Assembly (NCBI GenBank): GCA_040954595.2
Contig: CM082588.2
Coordinates: forward strand, 4,898,001 to 4,962,000
Origin: Balanoglossus misakiensis
Lineage: Eukaryota; Hemichordata
Reading direction: 5' to 3'
Length of the DNA stretch: 64,000 bases
Positions 57,089 to 64,000 of the stretch are shown here, one piece after another. The position numbers and the translations under genes are program-made. Position 1 is the stretch's first letter, and each line of letters begins with the position of its first letter. The notes beneath the pieces were generated by a model. The model searched no databases, was not told the origin of the DNA, and saw only the letters and a program-made list of their open reading frames with translations.

Positions 57089-60000
57089 ATGCTGCAGTTT
57101 GACGACGTCTTGAAGCACTTGCTCGGCGAATTCGGCAAGTACCAGTTTATGGTGTGCCTGCTGGTAGCCCCGGCGGCGATCTTCCAGGCGTGTCAGGTGG
57201 TCTCCTCGGTGTACATCTTGGCGGAGACCCAGTCGTGGTGCAAAGTCCCCGACGCCGAGGTTCTGCGAGGGGCGTTCTGCACGGGCGCCGGCAGCAAGGA
57301 GTGCGCAGGGCTGCTGAGAAACCTGACCGTCCCGCAGGAGGCGACGGGCGTTGGGTGTGGCGCGACGTCTGCATTGAGTCAGTGCTACAGATACAACATC
57401 ACCGCGGATGACATCGTGCATTCGCTCGCAAATGACGTCTCTCTGTATGCCAATGCCACAACGATTGCATGTGACCATGGATGGGAATATGACACATCGC
57501 AGTACCAATCAACCGTGGCCCAACAGGTATTATTAACGTTAATTTATAAATAATTTGTTCAATTATTGGTAAAAAATAAATGCATGCTGAATTCGGCTAA
57601 AGTGGTAGGTAGTGCCTGTAACATGCGCTTCAAATTGATATGAAATGTCGCCCGGCCTAAGCAAATGCTTGTACATGTATGTATATAAAGCCAACGTACA
57701 TATAGGTATTTTCGAAAGATATCAGAATAGAACCGTGTGGTTCGCTATGCCACAAATGTATCTTTAATAATTATGGGAGAAGTAAAGTATATTTTACCGG
57801 CGCAGAATCGCGTCGATGATAACTTGTCTTTGGCGAAGACTGTAGGGTTACGGTTAAGTCGAAAATGCAGGGCAAAACGTTATTATAGACATCACTTAAG
57901 AAGACTGAATCACTCTGCCTCAGCCAGTTCTGTAAATGATTTTTGCCTCCTTTCCAGTTTGATCTAGTATGTGACCAGAAATATTTAACTTCGCTGTCCA
58001 CGTCACTTATGATGCTGGGAAAGTTAGTTGGATCAAGCTTATTTGGAGTAGTTTCAGACAGGTTTGTATTATGTTAATAATAATGATGATGATGATAATG
58101 ATGATGATGATGATGATGATGATGAGGAGGAGGAGGAGGAGGAGGAGGAGGAGGAGGAGGAGGAGGAGGAGGAGGAGGATTTCAGTCTCGTATTTGCTCG
58201 TCATGTAATGTATCACCACTCTGCATGTCAATAACATACAATACTTTTTCAGGTCAATAACATACAATACTTTTTCAGGTTTGGGCGGAAACGTGGTTTC
58301 ATGATGGGAATAATTCTGACGTTGGTGTTTGGAATAGTGTGCGCTTTTTCACCGACTCTCACATTTTTTGTAATTGCCCAATTCTGCATTGGCGTTTTCT
58401 CAATGTGCGTCGGCATAGGTGCTTTCGTTACAGGTAATGTATGGTTCAAACTTCAGTGTGGCTGTTAGGATTTCACTTCAGTTAGTTAAAGCATCGAGTG
58501 GCCTTCTGGGAAAGTCGTCACCATTTTGTTGGATGTTAGATAGTTTCCTATTTCACCTGTCTTCCGTAGATAATTTGTTATTAAGAGCTTTACGTTTCAC
58601 CTGTCACATTTTCCCGCAATTTGCATATTCAGTGACAGAATTTCTCGGGCCATCCAAGCGGGCCGCAGGGGGACTATTGACCGGTGTGTGTTTCGGGATA
58701 GGAATCATGATCTTGTCATTGTGTGCGTACTACATCCGGGTATGGTGGATTCTACAACTGGCCATTTCCCTTCCTTGTGTGGTTTTACTCGGCTTTTCGT
58801 GGTAAGAGTTGTTTTTACTAAATAACATTCCCTACTAAGTGACTGAATGATAACGGGGAGCGTGGAGTGATACAAACAGAATGAAAATGGGGGTGAGGAA
58901 GAGAGAGGGAGGGCGAAACAGACAGAACGGAGGAACAGGGAGGGAGAAGGTTGAAGGGGAGACATGACGAAGGGAGGAGGGAGAGAGGTGTGGGGGACGG
59001 AGGGAGTGAGAGGCGCTTGTAAAGGAGGGATGGAGTTGAGATGAGAGAGGGAGATAGCGACAGGGAGGGAAGGTGGGATGAGGGAGACATGGAGGGAGAA
59101 AGAGCTTCATTTCAACTCGATTTTGTCACAGGATTATTCCAGAATCTCCGAGGTGGTTAATCTCCAAAGGGAAAGACAAGGAAGTCGACGAAATTATAAG
59201 AAAGTGGGGACGCATAAATGGGAAGTCGATGCCCGATGACATATTTAACGAGGAATGGAATCCGGACAAGCCAACTCAAATGAAATTGAAGGTATCAGAT
59301 TTACGTTTAAGTGCATGGTCACTACGGGGAGATTATTAGGGCCATTGTGTCTTTTTCTTTCGTTTGCGCATGTTTTTCCCCAATGATTTTAGCAACTGTT
59401 AGGCAAAATGATCAACGCAAAAGTATTATGTATTGTGCTGCACGACCTGGAGAAAACGCAGCAAAAGTCAAGCGGATTGCTAAATCGTAGACTTCATACA
59501 GCATATGTATTACACTATGTTTGTACATGTAGGGGACAGCTGGGGAGAAGAATACGTTCAATGAAATGCTAGATCTCGTCAGACTGCCAAACATGAGAAA
59601 GAAGACTTTTCTATTGATGTATTGCTGGTAATGTGCGACTTTTAAAATATAAGATGTATTTAGCACTTCTTTTTATATCTGACTATCTGCCCTGGAGACT
59701 AAAAGTCCATCCATACCAAAATAACCAAGGTATTAAAAAGCCAAAAAATCTTGGTTTAATTATGTTTCTGCGTGTCAAATTCTGACAATTAGTTTGTTTG
59801 GTCTCGTCTCCTGCACAGGGTTGCAATAACTTTGGTCTACTATGGTTTGATATTTAACACATCTAACCTCGCCGGCAGTGATTATCTCAATGGTTTTCTG
59901 TCCGGCGTCGTCGAGATCCCAGCTTGTATCATCTCTCTACCTATCATCGAATGGCGAAGGCTTGGACGACGATTGTCCATGTTCTACACCCTAGTCATCG

Positions 60001-61113
60001 CCGGGGTAACTTGTATATGTTCGGCGTTTGTACCTCAATGTGGGTAACAATTATTCTTTGGGGTTAAATGTCTTTCTAAATAAACACAGGCTTATAAAAA
60101 CACAAAATGCCAGCCATATGTTTCACTAGGCAAATGCGTTATTTCGGAACTGAGTTTATTTTTGTAAACAATCTCCAAACCCCAGCTCAAAAATAGGAAA
60201 TGTTTGATGATTCCATATATAATTTCACTCTTATTCTCGCTTCTGTAAAAAAAAACAGCACGTGTCACCCTCCCTCTAGGAGAAGTTTGTAAAATTTGAC
60301 CCCCTCCCCAATTCACCCAGCCTACTCGCTCGTTATAAATAAAAGCTTCCCAGGGTATACATTTGATCATGCCCAACACTCTTGCTCCATCAGGTGGAGA
60401 ACTGGAGTGGTTGGGCATCGTTCTTACATCGATCAGCAAATTGTCTATCTCCTGTGCATTTAACATCGTATATATCTACTCTGGCGAACTATTCCCGACA
60501 CCTGTCAGGTAAGAAGGGTAATGTGGTGGCTATTTAATGAAACTAATAATGGCAAAATTACGCCGGGGTCATCGAGCCAACAGGAAACATTAACAGATAA
60601 TATATTAGTCTAATAATCTTTTTTTATAAATGATTAGCTTTTCATGTAAAAAAAATCGGTGCTTATGATGCATGGCACACATAACTGTTTTTCTACACGA
60701 TTTTCAGATCAACTGGTATCGGTGTGTGTTCAACATCCGCACGCATTGGAGGGATTTTGGCACCGCAGTTCCTGTTAATGGCCGATGTCTGGGCAAAACT
60801 ACCACCTCTCGTCTTTGGGGGCGCTGCCGTTATCGCGGGAGTCGCCAGCCTCCCCCTCCCAGAGACTCGGGGCGCTTACCTGCCTGAAACCATGGAGGAA
60901 GGGGAGAAATTTGGCAGGTGCGTCTCTCTCTCTCTCTCTCGCCCTCTATCTATCTCTCCCCACTCTCTCCACCATGTTGTTTGTTTGTTTGTTTGCTTGT
61001 CCAATACAGTTATTATTGTAAATGACCACGTTTACATTTGTGTTATTCACAGGAAACCCAAGCGACAAAAGTTAAAAACAACAATGGTCGATACTCAATC
61101 GGGGGATTTATAA
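57089..61113 (+). CDS. SLC22-family organic ion transporter A, ten exons
   Basis: A 12-TM major facilitator for organic cations/anions/carnitine at the plasma membrane; substrate cannot be read from sequence. Exons 57089-57526, 57958-58061, 58279-58433, 58633-58801, 59132-59291, 59533-59627, 59819-60039, 60394-60508, 60708-60917 and 61053-61113 total 1728 nt (575 aa), phases consistent. Start is the first ATG (the longer frame begins at TTG). Family marks: N-terminal FDDVLxxxGEFGKYQ; a large Cys-rich, N-glycosylated loop after TM1; FDLVCDQKY; the MFS motif VSDRFGRKRG; TEFLGPSKR; IIPESPRWLISKGK; LVRLPNMRKKT; SGELFPTPVRSTGIG; and LPETRGAYLPETMEEGE. Exon 7 uses a GTGGGT donor. Intron 2 ends in a duplicated acceptor. 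A second copy follows directly. Confidence 0.93.
58083..58180. repeat. (GAT)n(GAG)n compound microsatellite
   Basis: About 45 bp of GAT/AAT triplets followed by about 50 bp of pure GAG/AGG triplets in intron 2 of SLC22 gene A, 21 bp past the donor. Strongly purine-biased on the plus strand. Confidence 0.95.
58227..58278 (+). repeat. Duplicated 3' splice site, 26 bp x 2
   Basis: GTCAATAACATACAATACTT followed by TTTCAG occurs twice head-to-tail, immediately before SLC22 gene A exon 3. Both copies end in a good acceptor. Only the second keeps the reading frame, because using the first would add 26 nt. Confidence 0.85.
58858..59105. repeat. Polypurine tract, GGGAGA-rich
   Basis: Roughly 250 bp with very few pyrimidines on the plus strand, mostly GGGAG/GAGAG variants, in intron 4 of SLC22 gene A, ending about 25 bp before the exon 5 acceptor. 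It could form triplex structures. Confidence 0.75.
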
Positions 61114-61755
61114 CTCAGCCAGCGTTGCTGCTACGCCGGCCAATGGGACGAATTTGTGCTGAAGATCTTCTCAACTAACGCTTGTTGTGATACACTGAAT
61201 AAGGAGCTGGCTTGGTGCCTTGGTGAAAATGACATCGCTCAACAATGAATAAATAGAGTGCACACTCAAAAATATAAAAAGGAGTCATTCCTGACATTTA
61301 TGGGCTAACAACGTAAATTAAATACATGTGGTGTTGCATCTGTCCAGGTTCAGTTTCTATGGCTCTTATTCATTCTCGAAGAATGCAGTTTGGAAAGGTT
61401 TTCATATTTTTGTTACAGGACATTTAGTTTAATGGAAAACGGTATGAAAATTTGACACCATTGTTGCTTGTTGGAAAAGATACTTTTGGCCTTTTTTCTC
61501 ATCCCCTTTTCGTGTTTTATGACAGAACCGGTTTGTACCGGTATTTAAACATGTTTTACAAGGCACCCTGAGTCTATTTTTATTATTGATCTATATATAA
61601 TTTATTTTAACTTTTTAAAGAGAATGTTCATGCGAATAGTTTCATCTATTCACTGACATATAGTAGGGGTATTAACTTCTGTTCACCTTCTTTCTGGCGA
61701 TTTCAATACAGCAGATTTATACCCTAATTCAAACTTTCTAGTTACAATACAAGCA
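61114..61755. other. Spacer between the two SLC22 genes
   Basis: Holds the gene A 3' UTR with AATAAA at 61248-61253 and the gene B upstream region. No other gene or repeat is seen. The short spacing fits tandem duplication. Confidence 0.6.
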
Positions 61756-64000
61756 ATGCTGCACTTTGACCAGGTGTTAATGAACAATGTTGGCGAATTC
61801 GGCAAGTACCAAGTAACGGTTTTCATCCTACTCGGCATCGCGGCCTCGCTGCTATCACAGCAGCCGTTGACACCTCTGTTCATGTTGGCGGAAACCGATG
61901 CCTGGTGCAGCCTTCCCGGCGGGGAAGAGCTGCGCGATGAGGTCTGCAGGGGAAACGGCACCGCCGAGTGCGTTCAGATGGTGAAACGCCTGGCCATCCC
62001 GACAGAGCAAGTAGATGTCGGATGCGGCGTGGCTGCAAGGTTCAGTCAGTGCCACAGATACAACATCACCGGGGACGATATCGTGTACGCGCTGGCAAAT
62101 GGCGTCACTTCTCATGCCAATATCTCAACGATAGCATGCGACAGTGGATGGGAGTATGACAGGTCACAGTACAAATCTACGGTTAACCAACAGGTATGCT
62201 AATTACAATATTCCTAGTATGAAGCAAGATCAGTAAGTATGACTGTTAGACACTGATAAGTTGATAACCAAAGACCCAACACAACACATTGAATGAAACA
62301 GTCCCCTACTCCACATGGGATTAATATAATTTTACACCGGCGTATAATATCCATAGAAAGACGGTAAAAAATCAGTCGCTGTTTTAAAAGAAGACTATCA
62401 TAGGGACATTTTTGCTTTATTATTCAGTTTGATCTGGTATGCGACAAAAAATATCTGGTGCAATTTCCAAACACGATGTTTTGGGCTGGAGTTTTTGTTG
62501 GGGCATGTGTCATAGGAGTAATCTCGGACAGGTAATAGTTAAACGTTCTTTCATGATGCACCATTTAAGCCTTATTTTGCAAAGTGCTCGTTTTTCAGCA
62601 GAATATTAGAATTGCAGGTTTATTGCAGTAATTTTAACTTCTTTCAGATTTGGACGGAAACGTGCTTTCTTCATAGCGATGACGCTTTCCACCGCCTTTG
62701 GAATAATGTCCGCCTTTTCACCAAACTACCTTTTCTTCGCAATTGCTCGTTTCTGTACCGGGGCGTTTGGATTTTGTGGCTACGTGGCGTCGTTTATTAT
62801 GGGTAAGGTAAATTGTATTGATTGTTTTAATTTAATTCTAACGTGGTCGTTGAAACTCTACGGCAAACTTTCGTCAATGCCTTTCTCCCTGCATGTACCA
62901 AAACAACGAAAATACGACTGAAATACGTTCCCTGTGGTTATTCCAGCTACAGAATTTGTTGGACCGTCCAAACGACACACAGCTGGGTTGGTCTACCCAA
63001 TGTTTTTCTCGGCCTCTTTCATGATTTTGTCCCTGGAAGCCTACTTCATCCGGGAATGGTGGATCCTAGAGCTGGTTGCTTCCCTTCCAGTTCTCTTGCT
63101 ATTCCCCTATTGGTGGTAAGTATGTGTGTATACATTATACATACATGCATGCATGCGTACATGCGTGCGTACGTATGTGCGTGTATCTGTTTCAAGACCA
63201 AGTGTACAATCATTTAGGAACAAAAGTTCATAGTCCGTTTTGTATGACTGATAATAGGATCATTCCCGAGTCTCCGAGATGGCTGTTGTCCAAAGGGAGG
63301 AAGGAAGAGGCAGAGAAGATAATCCGACGATGTTGTCGCATCAATGGAAGACCTGTTCCCGATAACGTGTTCAGCGACTCGCTGAACCCGGATAAAGCTT
63401 CTGAAGTCGAACCCATGGTAAAAAGCACTTCAAAAATTCACCACAATATTTAATAAGTTTTCCTTGTATGTTTTCTGCATGTTATCAGTTGGCAAGGACT
63501 AATGACCATGATACTGCTGTATAGTATTAACAAAATGGTTCATCATCTTGTCCAACAAGACAATTTCTCTGACAAGTTCCTAATGTAACCCATGCTATGT
63601 TTGAATCCAAGATAAGACACCGTCAGCTTTCGTTCGCAGGAGAAAAGACAGCGCAATAAAATGTTCCACGAAATAATGGACCTTCTCCGGCTGCCGAACA
63701 TGAGAAAGAAGACGCTGATTGCGTGCTTCTACTGGTAAGTATGTCTATCATCGAACCAGCACAGCTCTCCTGTTGTTACCAATGAACAGTTTTCTGCCCA
63801 GTGTTAAACGTTATTTTGTTGTCACTGGGAATTTCAAAGACTGACTGAAATAGCAGTTTCAGAGCAAATACATTTGTAATTGCAAGTGAAGGTTTACAAC
63901 TTCCTAATTTTTACCAATTCTGACTATTTTTACAACTTAATTTTCTTTACGCCAGTTTTCTTTCACTGAAAATTAACGTCCTCCTTTCTACAGGAGCGTG
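61756..64000 (+). CDS. SLC22-family organic ion transporter B, 5' part (runs off the window)
   Basis: Exons 61756-62193, 62428-62531, 62648-62802, 62947-63115, 63258-63417 and 63640-63734, with exon 7 starting at 63994 and cut by the window edge. The first six exons are 438, 104, 155, 169, 160 and 95 nt, identical in length to those of gene A, so the genes are tandem duplicates. Start is ATG, MLHFDQVLMNNVGEFGKYQ. The large loop has conserved Cys and NxS/T sites, followed by FDLVCDKKY, VISDRFGRKRAFF, TEFVGPSKR, IIPESPRWLLSKGR and LLRLPNMRKKT. The missing C-terminal half should have four or five more exons. Substrate unknown. Confidence 0.93.
63130..63180. repeat. Purine-pyrimidine alternating microsatellite (CATG/CGTA)
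   Basis: A run of CATGCATGCGTACATGCGTG-like alternating sequence in intron 4 of SLC22 gene B. Such alternation can adopt Z-DNA in principle. Confidence 0.6.

Noticed and set aside
58007-58267. Minus-strand frame with Leu and Ile runs
   Set aside because: It is the translation of the GAT/GAG microsatellite in an SLC22 intron.
58705-59110. Three overlapping Ser/Pro/Leu-rich minus-strand frames
   Set aside because: They come from the polypurine tract; three open frames at once reflect low complexity, not coding.

Overview
The window is nuclear DNA from an animal. Genes are split by GT-AG introns, vertebrate-like families are present (SLC22 transporters, a claudin-type tetraspan protein, OSCP1, a mitochondrial TrpRS), and intergenic and intronic DNA is full of satellites, microsatellites and foldback elements. 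Ig receptors with ITIM/ITAM-like tails next to invertebrate-style compact genes suggest an invertebrate deuterostome (hemichordate or cephalochordate are my best guesses). The sequence alone does not prove this.

Layout. (1) 1.5-9.6 kb, minus strand: two intronless four-Ig-domain type I receptors, then an intronless single-pass protein that has the same tyrosine-motif tail but no ectodomain. (2) 9.7-24 kb: gene-poor and repeat-rich. It holds a weak gene candidate whose terminal exon is duplicated, two foldback elements, a ~48-bp satellite, and a ~6.5-kb array of an 88-bp satellite with higher-order structure. (3) 24.9-26.8 kb, minus: a three-exon claudin/PMP22-type gene. (4) 29.0-35.9 kb: a GNAT-fold acetyltransferase (minus, five exons) head-to-head with WARS2 (plus, six exons). 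(5) 38.4-50.7 kb, minus: OSCP1 in nine exons, including one GC-AG intron. (6) 51.7-56.3 kb, minus: two more intronless Ig receptors, tandem duplicates with nearly the same ectodomain but unrelated tails. (7) 57.1-64 kb, plus: two tandem SLC22 genes with identical exon lengths; the second runs off the window.

The most interesting system is the set of single-exon Ig receptors. Three proteins share a C-terminal module with two (I/V/L)xYxx(L/V) motifs, the arrangement that recruits SH2 phosphatases in vertebrate inhibitory receptors. A tandem pair looks like paired receptors: a common ectodomain with, in one tail, three tandem ITAM-like repeats (YxNL-x10-12-YxHL) and, in the other, repeated YSxENIAYES motifs. 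Both members of the pair keep an ETS/IRF-like composite sequence about 110 bp upstream of the start codon. Together with the ectodomain-less adaptor-like protein, this could be an innate immune signalling locus. That role is inferred from sequence, not demonstrated.

Gene models were built by hand: splice sites and phases were checked by reading, and exon sums are multiples of three for every complete multi-exon gene. Starts were moved to real ATG codons wherever the longest open frame began at GTG or TTG.
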